A DNA stretch of 64,000 bases from Lachnospiraceae bacterium (GCA_017619615.1 JAFZRY010000021.1:62001-126000), one strand, 5' to 3'. Numbered from the stretch's first letter, positions 1-7,464 are shown. Numbers and translations: made by a program. Notes: generated from the sequence alone by a model not told the origin.

Positions 1-1182
1 AACGACAGCTCGCTGGTACTGCGTCTGGAGCAGCCGGGTTTTTCCTACCTGTTCCCCGGAGACCTGGGGGAGACGGGCGAAGCGATGCTGCTCCGCGCAT
101 ACGGAGACGCGCTGCAGCCCGTGACCGCCCTGAAAGCGGGCCATCACGGTTCCCGCTTCAGTACGTCCGCCGCATTCCTGGCGCAGCTGCAGCCCCGCCT
201 GGCCCTGATCTCCTGCGGGAGGAACAACCGCTTCGGCCATCCGGCCCCGGAAACGCTGGAGCGCCTGGAAGCCGCGGGCTGTCAGGTGCTGCGCACCGAT
301 GAGGCGGGCGCCGTGACGCTGTCCGTGACCGCGGACGGGGCGGTCTCGGTCCGCACATTTCATCAAAAGGAGGAAAACGACATGTCCGATCGGAACGCAG
401 ACCGGAATCAGGACAAAAACAGCAGATTTGCCCTCATCGCCAGTATCGTGATGGTGGCGGTCGGGATCCTGGCCGTGTGCCTGACCCTGCTCCTGCCGCG
501 GAAAACGCAGGAAGGCAGGGAAAGCGATCCGTCCGTCATCCCGTCCGCCGCCGTATCCCGGACCGACAGCCGGGGAACGGAACCTGCAGAGGGGACCGCG
601 CAGGCAACAGAGATGCAACACGGAACGGGGACGGAGACTACGCAGTCTTCCTGGCCCGTCACGGCACCGGCGGGGACCGGGGAGGACCCGCCTTCCGACA
701 TCACCCTCTCGCCCCGCATCCTGGACCGGAACGCCGGCCGCGGCGGCCCGCCGGAAGACCCGCAGGCGGAAGGCTTTTGGCTGGACATGAACCTGACGGA
801 CCGCCTGTATGAACTTTTCGCGGGCGACCTGACCAACAACACGGATTCCGGCGACCCTTTCCGCAGCATCAGCCCGGACATGAAGACCGAACTGGACACG
901 CTCGCGGAGGATTTCGCCGCCGGCAACCTGACGGCCGATGAACTGAAAGAAAAACTGAAAGGCAAAAGCTTTATCTGGCCCGGCGACAAACTCGGCCTTC
1001 TCCACCCGCTGGGAGACTTCTCCGCCCGCTGCTACGTGTACCCCGGCCGGGACATGGCGCTGGCAAAGGAACGCATCCAGCTGACCAACGTTGCGGCGCG
1101 CCATTACCTTTTCCTGCGGGTGTATTACCATCCGGGACAGGACGCGGTGCGCATCTATATGGTGAACGGACTGATTTATTGA
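1..1182 (+). CDS. comEC: ComEC/Rec2 C-terminal metallo-beta-lactamase-like domain (5' partial), open into the next gene
   Basis: The frame is open from base 1. Its first ~125 codons match the C-terminal MBL-fold domain of the DNA-uptake channel protein ComEC/Rec2: an NDSSLVLRLE-type strand, a FPGD motif, KAGHHGSRFSTS and ISCGRNNRFGHP, then a TDEAGAVT ending. In the family this domain lies at the end of a polytopic membrane protein that brings single-stranded DNA into the cytoplasm. The normal ComEC end would fall near base 360-380, but no stop codon occurs there. The same frame runs through a strong Shine-Dalgarno and ATG at 382 to the stop at 1182. The ComEC call is firm. Whether the readthrough is a natural fusion or a lost stop (mutation or sequencing error) cannot be told here. 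Confidence 0.85.
   Translation, partial: NDSSLVLRLEQPGFSYLFPGDLGETGEAMLLRAYGDALQPVTALKAGHHGSRFSTSAAFLAQLQPRLALISCGRNNRFGHPAPETLERLEAAGCQVLRTDEAGAVTLSVTADGAVSVRTFHQKEENDMSDRNADRNQDKNSRFALIASIVMVAVGILAVCLTLLLPRKTQEGRESDPSVIPSAAVSRTDSRGTEPAEGTAQATEMQHGTGTETTQSSWPVTAPAGTGEDPPSDITLSPRILDRNAGRGGPPEDPQAEGFWLDMNLTDRLYELFAGDLTNNTDSGDPFRSISPDMKTELDTLAEDFAAGNLTADELKEKLKGKSFIWPGDKLGLLHPLGDFSARCYVYPGRDMALAKERIQLTNVAARHYLFLRVYYHPGQDAVRIYMVNGLIY
382..1182 (+). CDS. Membrane-anchored hypothetical protein with disordered linker (internal start in the ComEC frame)
   Basis: An AAGGAGG ribosome binding site at 367-373 sits 8 bases before ATG 382, so translation very probably starts here independently and gives 266 residues. 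Residues ~15-37 (FALIASIVMVAVGILAVCLTLLL) form one membrane helix. Residues ~40-115 are a Ser/Thr/Pro/Glu-rich linker. The last ~150 residues form a compact domain with NLTDRLYELFAG and a beta-rich C-terminus, probably extracytoplasmic. I do not recognise the family. It resembles the single-helix envelope proteins common in Clostridia. It is in frame with the upstream ComEC domain without a stop. Confidence 0.7.
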   Translation: MSDRNADRNQDKNSRFALIASIVMVAVGILAVCLTLLLPRKTQEGRESDPSVIPSAAVSRTDSRGTEPAEGTAQATEMQHGTGTETTQSSWPVTAPAGTGEDPPSDITLSPRILDRNAGRGGPPEDPQAEGFWLDMNLTDRLYELFAGDLTNNTDSGDPFRSISPDMKTELDTLAEDFAAGNLTADELKEKLKGKSFIWPGDKLGLLHPLGDFSARCYVYPGRDMALAKERIQLTNVAARHYLFLRVYYHPGQDAVRIYMVNGLIY

Positions 1183-1221
1183 GGAACACGCGCGCCGCTG
1201 CCGCCCCGCCGTGAAAAGAGG

Positions 1222-1250
1222 GTGACAGCGCGCGCCGTTTGCGGTACAAT
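1222..1250 (+). promoter_or_regulatory. Sigma-A type promoter for the 1275 gene
   Basis: GTGACA at 1222-1227 and TACAAT at 1245-1250 are separated by 17 bases, 24 bases before the start codon at 1275. The promoter would drive the Zn-ribbon gene and the DUF218 gene behind it. Confidence 0.5.
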
Positions 1251-1274
1251 AAACCTGACAAGGAGGAATGACCC

Positions 1275-1883
1275 ATGTCTGTTTACTGTTATCGCTGCGG
1301 CCAGCGCCTGGCAGGAGGAGCCCGTCACTGCCCGGGCTGCGGAGCCGAGATCTTTTACGACGAGTCAGGCCTGCGGGAGGACTTTGCCCGGCGGGACCCG
1401 TCCGACCCGCCCGAAATGGATGAAGACGCGGCCCGCGCCTATTCGGAACATAAAGAATACGAAGGAACCTACGGCGGAACTTCTTGCGGCGGAACGGCCT
1501 ATAACGGGGACGCTTACAACGGATCCTCTTATAACGGGACCGCCTACCGCCCGTACGGGAACGCGCAGCGACCCGCTTCCGCACCCTCGTCCAAACGGGA
1601 CGGGATGGCTTTATGGGGCATGCTTTGCGGCATCGGCTCGCTGATCCTGTCCGTATTCCCTTTCATCGGCTTCGCCCTGGCCGTCGCGGCCATCGTGCTG
1701 GGCTCGCTTGGCTTAAAGTCCGAACAGAGGCGGGGCACGGCCATCGCCGGTCTCGTGACGGGGATCATCGGCCTCGTCCTCAACGCGGTGATGCTGGTCA
1801 TGGTGATCTATTACATCCTCAACCCCGACCTGTTGGAGCAGCTGATCAAGCAGTTTGAAGCCTCCGGCATCAGCGTCCGCTGA
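1275..1883 (+). CDS. Zinc-ribbon DUF4190-type membrane protein
   Basis: 202 residues. The N-terminus is a zinc ribbon (CYRCGQRL, then CPGCGAEI). An acidic stretch and a Tyr/Asn/Gly-rich repeat region follow (YNGDAYNGSSYNGTAY, residues ~75-90). Two membrane helices at ~113-140 and ~150-178 flank a conserved LGSLGLKSEQRRGTAIAGLVTG-type loop, typical of DUF4190. The start has an AAGGAGG ribosome binding site. The next gene begins 11 bases after the stop, so the two are probably co-transcribed. The function of the family is unknown. Topology suggests a small membrane protein with a cytoplasmic metal-binding head. Confidence 0.8.
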   Translation: MSVYCYRCGQRLAGGARHCPGCGAEIFYDESGLREDFARRDPSDPPEMDEDAARAYSEHKEYEGTYGGTSCGGTAYNGDAYNGSSYNGTAYRPYGNAQRPASAPSSKRDGMALWGMLCGIGSLILSVFPFIGFALAVAAIVLGSLGLKSEQRRGTAIAGLVTGIIGLVLNAVMLVMVIYYILNPDLLEQLIKQFEASGISVR

Positions 1884-1894
1884 GGGACGCGGTC

Positions 1895-2608
1895 ATGGTC
1901 TGGATCATCGCCGGGGCCGTCCTGACGGCGGCTTTCGGCTGGACATTTTCTGTAAACATCGTCAATGCGGGAAACGTGCTCGGCACGGCTGTCGGTCTCC
2001 TGCTGATTCTGTACGGCCTTTTCCGCAAAAAAATACCGCCCCTGCTGAGGCGGCTCTTTCTGTCCCTGCTTGCCGCGGGCGGCCTGCTGGTGCTGGTCAG
2101 CGGTATCGCCATCGTGCGCCAAAGCGCGCAGACGCCGCGGCAGGAGGAAGGCACCGTCGTGATCCTGGGCTGCGGCGTGCGGGGCACGGTCCCGTCGCTG
2201 ATGCTGCAGACCCGGATCGACGCGGCCGCGGACTATCTGACAGCCCATCCGGACGCCCGCGCGGTCTGCTCCGGCGGCATGGGCCGCGGCGAAAACATCA
2301 GCGAAGGCGAATGCATTTACCGCGTCCTCACCGCCCGCGGCATCGCGCCGGAACGCCTCCTGGTTGAGGACCGGTCCTCCAATACCGAAGAAAACCTCTG
2401 CTTTTCCGCCGCCATTATCAAAGAAGAGGGCCTCAGCCCCCACCTGATCCTGGTCAGCAGTGAATACCACCTGTACCGGGCAGTCCATATGGCAAACCGC
2501 CTGGGCCTGGAAGCGGAAAGCGTCCCCGCCCATACGCCGCTGCGCCTGCTCCCGGCGTATTTCCTGCGGGAATGCATGGCGGTGGTAAAGGAATGGATCT
2601 GGCCGTGA
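1895..2608 (+). CDS. YdcF/SanA-like DUF218 membrane protein
   Basis: 237 residues. Three hydrophobic helices occupy residues ~1-70. A DUF218 (YdcF/ElyC/SanA) Rossmann-like domain follows, with VVILGCGVRG, VCSGGMG, EDRSSNTEENLCFS and LVSSEYHLYRA, the usual order of motifs in this family. Members have been linked to envelope (lipid carrier or peptidoglycan) homeostasis in Proteobacteria, but the biochemical role is unsettled. It sits 11 bases behind the Zn-ribbon gene. Its stop converges with the kinase gene on the other strand only 4 bases away, with no obvious terminator between them. Confidence 0.85.
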   Translation: MVWIIAGAVLTAAFGWTFSVNIVNAGNVLGTAVGLLLILYGLFRKKIPPLLRRLFLSLLAAGGLLVLVSGIAIVRQSAQTPRQEEGTVVILGCGVRGTVPSLMLQTRIDAAADYLTAHPDARAVCSGGMGRGENISEGECIYRVLTARGIAPERLLVEDRSSNTEENLCFSAAIIKEEGLSPHLILVSSEYHLYRAVHMANRLGLEAESVPAHTPLRLLPAYFLRECMAVVKEWIWP

Positions 2609-2612
2609 AGAG

Positions 2613-3779
2613 TCAGACACTCCCGCCGAGGACCATCTGTATCACTTTGCCAATAGCGACGATAATGACCAGAAACACCGCATAAGCGCCGATACAGGCC
2701 CATATGCGCTTGCTTTTCGGTTCCAGACGGCTGATACCGAGTTTATCCCGGAGTCCCAGATAATTATACACGATTGCGGGCAGCCCCAGAAATGCTGCAA
2801 TGGTAAAGAACAGCAGTGTAACTTTGTCCCCGGAAGAGATATTGTCCTGAGCACCACGTATTACTACGGCAATCATCAAAATATAATACGGCGCGGCTAA
2901 AAACATGTTCCTGAGATTCCCGCTTCGGAATCCCGGCGGAAGAAAACGCCGGGCACCGGACGCTTTTCCGGACATTTCGGTAAATGCATCTGAACTGTTG
3001 CCAGGAACCTGTTTAACGTAATTATTGGAATGGGCGATCTCACCCGCAATACTGTACGGAACCTGCTGATCCGTTCCTGCCAGCGCCAGTTCCAACTGGC
3101 GTGCTGATGGATACCGCTCCGTCGGCTCCAACCGGATGCATCGCTGAATGATCACCCTGAGCTGCGGGTCACCGGTCAGCTTTTCCGAGGGGAACATACC
3201 GGTGAGCAACATGTTCATCAGAACGCCCACCGCGTAAATATCGGTCGCGGGTCCGGACGATCCGAACCCGTACTGCTCCGGCGCCGCGTAGCCTTTTGTC
3301 CCGATAAGCCGGGTATCCCGGCTCTCTCCCGCCTTATAGATCTTGGCGGCATCCAGGTCCAGCAGTTTTACCGCTCCGCCTGCGGTGAGGATCACATTGG
3401 AAGGCTTGATATCACGGTGAACGATCCCCGCAGCGTGCAGCGGAACCAGGATATGACACAGGGCAATCCCGATCTCCCGGACCTGTGCCGCAGTAAAAGC
3501 ATCCTGTTCGTCCAGCATTTCCTGCAAGTTGCGGCCGCTGAGATAGGTCTCGATCACGATCAGCCGCCCTTCATCCTCTATGGCTTCGATGATCTGCGGC
3601 ATCCCCTCGAACGGCTGCGCTTTGAGACGCTCGAATATGGAAAACTGATAATTGCTCAGCGTCTTTTTCACGAACAATAAACCGCTTTCGGCATGCCTGA
3701 CCAGCATGACCCCGTGCGCGGCATTTATCGGAGCGAGCTCCTGATAATAGGATAAACGGGTACGTTCTTCTAAAGTCAC
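2613..3779 (-). CDS. Membrane-anchored serine/threonine protein kinase
   Basis: 388 residues with an N-terminal Hanks-type kinase domain. It shows the ATP-binding lysines (LFVKK, ~37-39), the catalytic loop HRDIKPSNVIL (121-131, Asp123) and the activation segment GTKGYAAPEQYG (~160-171). The metal-binding DFG is DLD at 141-143. The Asp is kept, so activity is plausible. After ~residue 290 come three membrane helices and no PASTA repeats, so the sensor is not the PknB type. The start is GTG with an AAAGGAA ribosome binding site; no nearby ATG fits better. It is divergent from a small helix-turn-helix protein, an arrangement I associate with this kinase type in Clostridia. Confidence 0.88.
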   Translation of the reverse strand: MTLEERTRLSYYQELAPINAAHGVMLVRHAESGLLFVKKTLSNYQFSIFERLKAQPFEGMPQIIEAIEDEGRLIVIETYLSGRNLQEMLDEQDAFTAAQVREIGIALCHILVPLHAAGIVHRDIKPSNVILTAGGAVKLLDLDAAKIYKAGESRDTRLIGTKGYAAPEQYGFGSSGPATDIYAVGVLMNMLLTGMFPSEKLTGDPQLRVIIQRCIRLEPTERYPSARQLELALAGTDQQVPYSIAGEIAHSNNYVKQVPGNSSDAFTEMSGKASGARRFLPPGFRSGNLRNMFLAAPYYILMIAVVIRGAQDNISSGDKVTLLFFTIAAFLGLPAIVYNYLGLRDKLGISRLEPKSKRIWACIGAYAVFLVIIVAIGKVIQMVLGGSV

Positions 3780-3836
3780 GGGACACGGTTCCTTTGTTTG
3801 ATAAACCTATAGTAAATCACAAGCGAGGAAAAAGCA

Positions 3837-4310
3837 ATGAAAAAGAACCCTATGGAAATCCTGCCCACAGAGAGTCTGGAGGATGCGCTGGAGCAGACGC
3901 GGCCCGACGATCTGGGGACTTATTTCCGGGACAATGAAGAGGCGCTCCTGACCGGTGACAGGCCGTTTTCGGATTACATGCGCCGCCTTATAAAAGAAAA
4001 AGGCCTCCTCCAGCAGGAAGTCTTCCTGGCCGCGGACATCCCGGAACCTTACGGCTACCGTCTGATCAGCCAGGAACGTCACACCCGCCAGCGGGACGTC
4101 ATCCTGCGCCTTTGCTTCGGTGCCCGCTTCACCTTAAAAGAGACCCAGCGTGCCCTGCGGTTGGCGGGCCAGGAAGAACTGTACCCCCGCATCAAACGCG
4201 ACGCGGCCCTGATCCTAGCCCTGAACGAAGGGATGAAGGTGGATGAGGTCAATGAACTGCTGATTTCCTACGGGTTTGAACCGCTACGAAAAAGCGGAAA
4301 GAATGATTAA
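3837..4310 (+). CDS. Small HTH-like protein paired with the divergent Ser/Thr kinase
   Basis: 157 residues, soluble and largely helical. The central part (residues ~40-110; FSDYMRRLIKEKGLLQQEVF, then YGYRLISQERHTRQRD) resembles an XRE-like helix-turn-helix, followed by helices ending in VNELLISYGFEPL. It starts 57 bases from the kinase start on the opposite strand, so both share one regulatory region. The context suggests a regulator or substrate of the kinase, but that is inference. The start is ATG with a GAGGA site upstream. Confidence 0.65.
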   Translation: MKKNPMEILPTESLEDALEQTRPDDLGTYFRDNEEALLTGDRPFSDYMRRLIKEKGLLQQEVFLAADIPEPYGYRLISQERHTRQRDVILRLCFGARFTLKETQRALRLAGQEELYPRIKRDAALILALNEGMKVDEVNELLISYGFEPLRKSGKND

Positions 4311-4360
4311 GAAAAGGCGTTGCCCCAAAATAGGGGGAACCCGCCGGATCGGCAAGCCAT

Positions 4361-4394
4361 AAAATAAGACCGGAGAGCCGGCCTTATTTTTTTG
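4361..4394. terminator. Bidirectional rho-independent terminator
   Basis: AAAATAAG-ACCGG-agag-CCGG-CCTTATTTTTTT forms a GC-rich stem flanked by A and T tracts on both sides. It separates two converging genes (stop at 4310; RHH gene ending at 4384) and overlaps the last codons of the latter. Confidence 0.85.
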
Positions 4395-4566
4395 AAGAGT
4401 CCGATTTGTTGTTTTCCGATTGTTCCAGAGATTCCAGTCCTAAACGGATGAGTTCCACCGTGGCTTCCGACCGGGTCTGATACCGATGTTCGAAGCGGAA
4501 GTCCTCGATCCGCTGAAACAGTTCCGGATCCACGGAAACAGTATAGCGGGGTCTGTCAGTTGCCAT
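4384..4566 (-). CDS. Ribbon-helix-helix (CopG/MetJ-type) small regulator
   Basis: 60 residues. RPRYTVSVDPELFQRIEDF is the typical RHH beta strand and first helix. TRSEATVELIRLGLESLE is the second helix pair with the S-E-A/T capping motif. The start is ATG at 4566 with GGAGGA 8 bases upstream. It is divergent from a second RHH gene at 4709. Both promoters carry the same CAGTGAACCA motif, which suggests auto- or cross-regulation. No toxin-like gene lies next to it. Confidence 0.8.
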   Translation of the reverse strand: MATDRPRYTVSVDPELFQRIEDFRFEHRYQTRSEATVELIRLGLESLEQSENNKSDSSKK

Positions 4567-4585
4567 TTTTTTATCCTCCGTCCCG

Positions 4586-4614
4586 ATTTTACACCAGTGA
4601 ACCAGAGATGTAAA
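4586..4614 (-). promoter_or_regulatory. Promoter of the minus-strand RHH gene
   Basis: On the minus strand TTTACA (4609-4614) and TAAAAT (4586-4591) are 17 bases apart. The spacer holds one copy of the operator motif CAGTGAACCA, so a bound repressor would occlude RNA polymerase. Confidence 0.6.
4595..4604 (+). promoter_or_regulatory. Putative RHH operator half-site, copy 1
   Basis: CAGTGAACCA lies inside the -35/-10 spacer of the minus-strand RHH promoter. The same ten bases recur at 4676-4685 in the other divergent promoter. Confidence 0.55.
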
Positions 4615-4633
4615 GAGGAAGTCGGAAAATGGC

Positions 4634-4663
4634 TTGACAAAGAGCCGGATCGATGCATATAAT
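4634..4663 (+). promoter_or_regulatory. Consensus sigma-A promoter of the plus-strand RHH gene
   Basis: TTGACA (4634-4639) and TATAAT (4658-4663) are both perfect consensus hexamers with an 18-base spacer. The perfect palindrome at 4672-4692 starts 8 bases after the -10 and covers the expected transcription start, so this strong promoter is probably repressed. Confidence 0.85.
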
Positions 4664-4671
4664 CAAAACTG

Positions 4672-4692
4672 GGTTCAGTGAACCACTGAACC
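4672..4692. promoter_or_regulatory. Perfect palindromic operator
   Basis: GGTTCAGTG-aac-CACTGAACC is a perfect 9-base inverted repeat around a 3-base centre, over the expected transcription start. It includes the CAGTGAACCA motif found in the opposing promoter. Small RHH dimers commonly bind such sites cooperatively. Confidence 0.75.
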
Positions 4693-4708
4693 ATACGAGA
4701 GGAGCGAC

Positions 4709-4921
4709 ATGAGAGATAAACCGAAACGCTTCAGCATTTCTCTCTCGGCGGAACAGGCTAAACAGCTGGAAGAAGTTCAGACGCTCTTTTATCCTCAATT
4801 TTCTCAGCGTGAGATCCTGGAAACTCTCATCCGAAAAGGTTTGGAGATGTCAGAAGATCCTTCCCGTTGCCCCACAACAGGGGGAACGGAGGCACAGGGA
4901 ACATCCTATAATAGTCTTTGA
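4709..4921 (+). CDS. Ribbon-helix-helix small regulator
   Basis: 70 residues. RFSISLSAEQAKQLEEVQ followed by SQREILETLIRKGLEMSE gives the RHH strand-helix-helix pattern. The C-terminal ~20 residues look disordered. The ribosome binding site GAGAGGAG precedes ATG 4709. The gene has a consensus promoter with a palindromic operator and is followed 21 bases later by a lipoprotein gene, so it probably regulates itself and that lipoprotein. The divergent neighbour is also an RHH protein, but the two sequences are not close copies. Confidence 0.75.
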   Translation: MRDKPKRFSISLSAEQAKQLEEVQTLFYPQFSQREILETLIRKGLEMSEDPSRCPTTGGTEAQGTSYNSL

Positions 4922-4942
4922 TATTATCGAGGAGGAGAAAAC

Positions 4943-5998
4943 ATGAAAAAGATCATTATCGTCACGGCAGCGATTCTGATGGCGCTCGCTCTGTCAGCAT
5001 GCACCGTCACACCTAAAGACAAGGACAGTACCGCAAAGACCACGGCTGCTCCGACTTCCGTAAAGGCCGGGCAGCAGGAGACTACCGCGGATAAAGCGGA
5101 CTCCGGAACCACGGCAGCTCCGGAAACGACGCCGGCCGCTACGGAGGCGCCCACTACGCCCGCTCCCACCACCACGGTAGTTCCGGTCAAGGAAGCCTTT
5201 CAGGTCGGTGACACGGTTTCGATCAAGGACCTGACCTTCGTCTACGTTGCCAGCGGCGAGTATGAATCGGACAACCAGTTCCTCCAGCCCGCGGACGGCA
5301 ACAAGTACATCTTCCTGGAATTCTATGTGGAATACAATGGGAAAGGCAATACCAGCGTATCCTCTTTCGACTTTGAGGGCTATGCGGACGGCTATTCTGT
5401 GGACAAAAAGTACAGTTTCGACAATGAGCTGAGCGGTTCGATTTCCTCAGGCCGCTGGAACCAGGGCCGCATCTATTTCGAGGTCCCTCAGGACGCGACG
5501 AAGATCGAAGCCGAATACGACGTCAACCTGTTTACCGATGAAGTAATCAAATTCGTGTACGAAGGCGAGCAGAACAGCGGCTTTGTCCCGGAGAAGAAGA
5601 TTGATGCGGATCCCGACGCGCTGGTCCCGGGCGGCACCGTGGAAACAAAAGAACTGAAAATCACCTACCTGGACTGCGGCGTCGCCGTCAGCGACAACCA
5701 GTTCCTCCAGCCTGCCGAAGGATACAAGTACATCTATTTCGAACTGGAATTTGAAAACATCAGCTCCAGGGAACAGTCCGTGAGCAGCCTGCTGTTCAAT
5801 TGCTATGCGGACGGTAAATACTGTGAATCCCACTTGATGGTGCGGGACGACGATCTGAGTGCCACGCTGTCCTCCGGCAGGAAGACCAAAGGTTCCGTGG
5901 TATTTGAAGTGCCGGAAGACGCGACCGTGATCGAACTGGAATATGAGACTAGTCTCATCTCAGGAAAGTTTATCGTTTTCAGTTATGTAAACAAGTGA
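4943..5998 (+). CDS. Lipoprotein with two tandem DUF4352-like domains
   Basis: 351 residues. The signal peptide ends in the lipobox LSAC (Cys20), followed by a Thr/Ala/Pro linker to ~residue 85. Two homologous beta domains follow, at ~88-200 and ~215-351. Each carries the pattern D-N-Q-F-L-Q-P-A-(D/E)-G-x-K-Y-I and an SS-GR-(W/K) turn, the hallmark of DUF4352/telobox-like immunoglobulin-fold domains. The protein is probably anchored outside the membrane; its ligand is unknown. It follows the RHH regulator by 21 bases and is closed by the terminator at 6016. The internal duplication is clear at the protein level. Confidence 0.8.
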   Translation: MKKIIIVTAAILMALALSACTVTPKDKDSTAKTTAAPTSVKAGQQETTADKADSGTTAAPETTPAATEAPTTPAPTTTVVPVKEAFQVGDTVSIKDLTFVYVASGEYESDNQFLQPADGNKYIFLEFYVEYNGKGNTSVSSFDFEGYADGYSVDKKYSFDNELSGSISSGRWNQGRIYFEVPQDATKIEAEYDVNLFTDEVIKFVYEGEQNSGFVPEKKIDADPDALVPGGTVETKELKITYLDCGVAVSDNQFLQPAEGYKYIYFELEFENISSREQSVSSLLFNCYADGKYCESHLMVRDDDLSATLSSGRKTKGSVVFEVPEDATVIELEYETSLISGKFIVFSYVNK

Positions 5999-6015
5999 TC
6001 AGGGCGGTTCGGAAA

Positions 6016-6047
6016 GCCCCGGCGGTCAGCAGACCGGCCGGGGTTTT
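6016..6047 (+). terminator. Rho-independent terminator after the lipoprotein
   Basis: GCCCCGGCGGTC-agca-GACCGGCCGGGG followed by TTTTTCTTT, 16 bases after the stop codon at 5998. Confidence 0.85.
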
Positions 6048-6113
6048 TCTTTACATTTCCTACCCGTTGTGCGATAATATAACAAATCATCTGATTAGAA
6101 AACGGAGAAAATC

Positions 6114-6650
6114 ATGGCGATGCAATGCCCGATCTGCGGCGCGCCCGTGGACGGAAAAGAATGTAATTACTGCGGATACAAAGTCCCGCTGGGACAGCGG
6201 CCGAATACCGGGCCGCAGCAGCAGGGGCCTTACCAGTATGCCAGGCAGCCGGAGACGGATCCATTCCGGGATACGTACGGCAATCAGCGGCAGCAGGGCG
6301 CTTACGGCCAGCAGAACGCCTACGGTCAGCAGGGCCGGCAAAATGCCTACGGCAACGGTTACGGCTCGCAGGCTCCCTATGCGGCCGGCTACGCGGCACA
6401 GACCCCTTACGGCCGCGCGGCGACAGACGCCTACGGCCGCCCCATCAGCACATACAGCAAGTGGACTGCGTTCATCCTGTGCTTCCTGTTCGGCACGTTC
6501 GGCGTCCACCGCTTTTACGCGGGCAAGATCGGCACCGGCCTGCTCTGGCTGTGCACGCTGGGCTTCGGCGGCATCGGCTGGCTGGTGGACATCATCATGA
6601 TCCTGAGCGGCTCATTCACCGATAAATACGGGCTTCCGATGAAGGAATAA
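6114..6650 (+). CDS. TM2-domain membrane protein with N-terminal zinc ribbon
   Basis: 178 residues. The zinc ribbon is CPICGAPV with CNYCGYK at the N-terminus. A Tyr/Gly/Gln-rich low-complexity segment (residues ~25-110, repeated AYGQQ-like units) leads to a TM2 domain at ~115-165: [23 protein letters not shown], then [25 protein letters not shown]2 domains are two-helix hairpins of unknown biochemical function with a conserved G-x-H-R-F-Y motif, present here. The gene sits alone between two lipoprotein genes. Confidence 0.85.
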   Translation: MAMQCPICGAPVDGKECNYCGYKVPLGQRPNTGPQQQGPYQYARQPETDPFRDTYGNQRQQGAYGQQNAYGQQGRQNAYGNGYGSQAPYAAGYAAQTPYGRAATDAYGRPISTYSKWTAFILCFLFGTFGVHRFYAGKIGTGLLWLCTLGFGGIGWLVDIIMILSGSFTDKYGLPMKE

Positions 6651-6716
6651 GCCCTGTCAACCCCCGGATATTCAGTTTACCGCATTATCAGATAACAGTT
6701 GAGAGGAAATGAACCG

Positions 6717-7439
6717 ATGAGAAACAGACGAATTCCGGCCCTGGCAATAGCAGTCTGCCTGAGCATGCTGCTCTGCCTGGCAGGCTGCGGCCACAGCCCT
6801 TCGTCTCAAGACAAGGCAGCAGCGGCTTCGCAAACGATCGCGAGCAAGATCGCCGCTGTCACGAAAAATCCTGAGACAGCGCCGAAAACGACAACGGCAG
6901 AACAAATAACCACATCTGCTCAGCAAACAGAACCGGCCATGGATACGGCCGCGGAATCGGCGGCGGAAGCCTCACGGCAAGCGGTGGAAGCATCAAAGCA
7001 GGCGTCGGAAGCTTCGCGGCAGGCAGCTGAGGCAGCGGAAGCGGCAAGCCGGGAGGAAGAGTCCCGCAAGGCCGCTGAAGAAGAATCGCGCCGCGCCGCT
7101 GAAGAAGAATCGCGCCGCGCCGCTGAAGAGGAATCGCGCCGGGCGGCGGAAGAAGAATCGCGCCGCGCCGCTGAAGAGGAATCGCGCCGCGCCGCTGAAG
7201 AGGAATCGCGCCGGGCGGCGGAAGAAGAATCGCGCCGCGCCGCGGAGACGGAACCGCCTACCACCGCGCCGGTGCGATCGCAGCCGGATTATATCGCCAA
7301 CATCAGCACGAAAAAGTTCCACTATCCCTGGTGTCATTCCGTGGAACAAATGAAAGAAAAGAACAAGTGGTATTTCTACGGAGACCGGCAGGAACTGATC
7401 AATCAGGGTTATGATCCCTGCAAAAACTGCAATCCGTAA
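6717..7439 (+). CDS. Lipoprotein with Glu/Arg repeat stalk and Ada-like Cys cluster
   Basis: 240 residues from ATG 6717 (GAGAGGA at 6701-6707; an in-frame TTG at 6699 is less likely). The lipobox LAGC places the lipid on Cys24. An Ala/Ser/Glu region leads into eight exact 8-residue units (EEESRRAA) that should form a long charged helix. The last ~50 residues, with FHYPWCHSV and later DPCKNC, resemble the Ada-type metal-binding module found at the C-terminus of secreted nucleases and lipoproteins in Bacillota. The likely picture is a zinc-binding head on a rigid stalk at the cell surface. Substrate and partner are unknown. Confidence 0.75.
   Translation: MRNRRIPALAIAVCLSMLLCLAGCGHSPSSQDKAAAASQTIASKIAAVTKNPETAPKTTTAEQITTSAQQTEPAMDTAAESAAEASRQAVEASKQASEASRQAAEAAEAASREEESRKAAEEESRRAAEEESRRAAEEESRRAAEEESRRAAEEESRRAAEEESRRAAEEESRRAAETEPPTTAPVRSQPDYIANISTKKFHYPWCHSVEQMKEKNKWYFYGDRQELINQGYDPCKNCNP
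7053..7244 (+). repeat. Eight tandem 24-bp coding repeats
   Basis: Eight 24-base units, each encoding EEESRRAA or EEESRKAA, run without interruption. The synonymous pattern alternates (gccgct versus gcggcg endings), consistent with repeated expansion by slippage or unequal exchange. The copy number may vary between strains. Confidence 0.9.
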
Positions 7440-7464
7440 AATAACAGCATAAGGAGACATCACC

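Noticed and set aside
7053..7244. Regular 24-bp repeats considered as a CRISPR array
   Set aside because: There are no spacers; the units are contiguous and code for an in-frame octapeptide.
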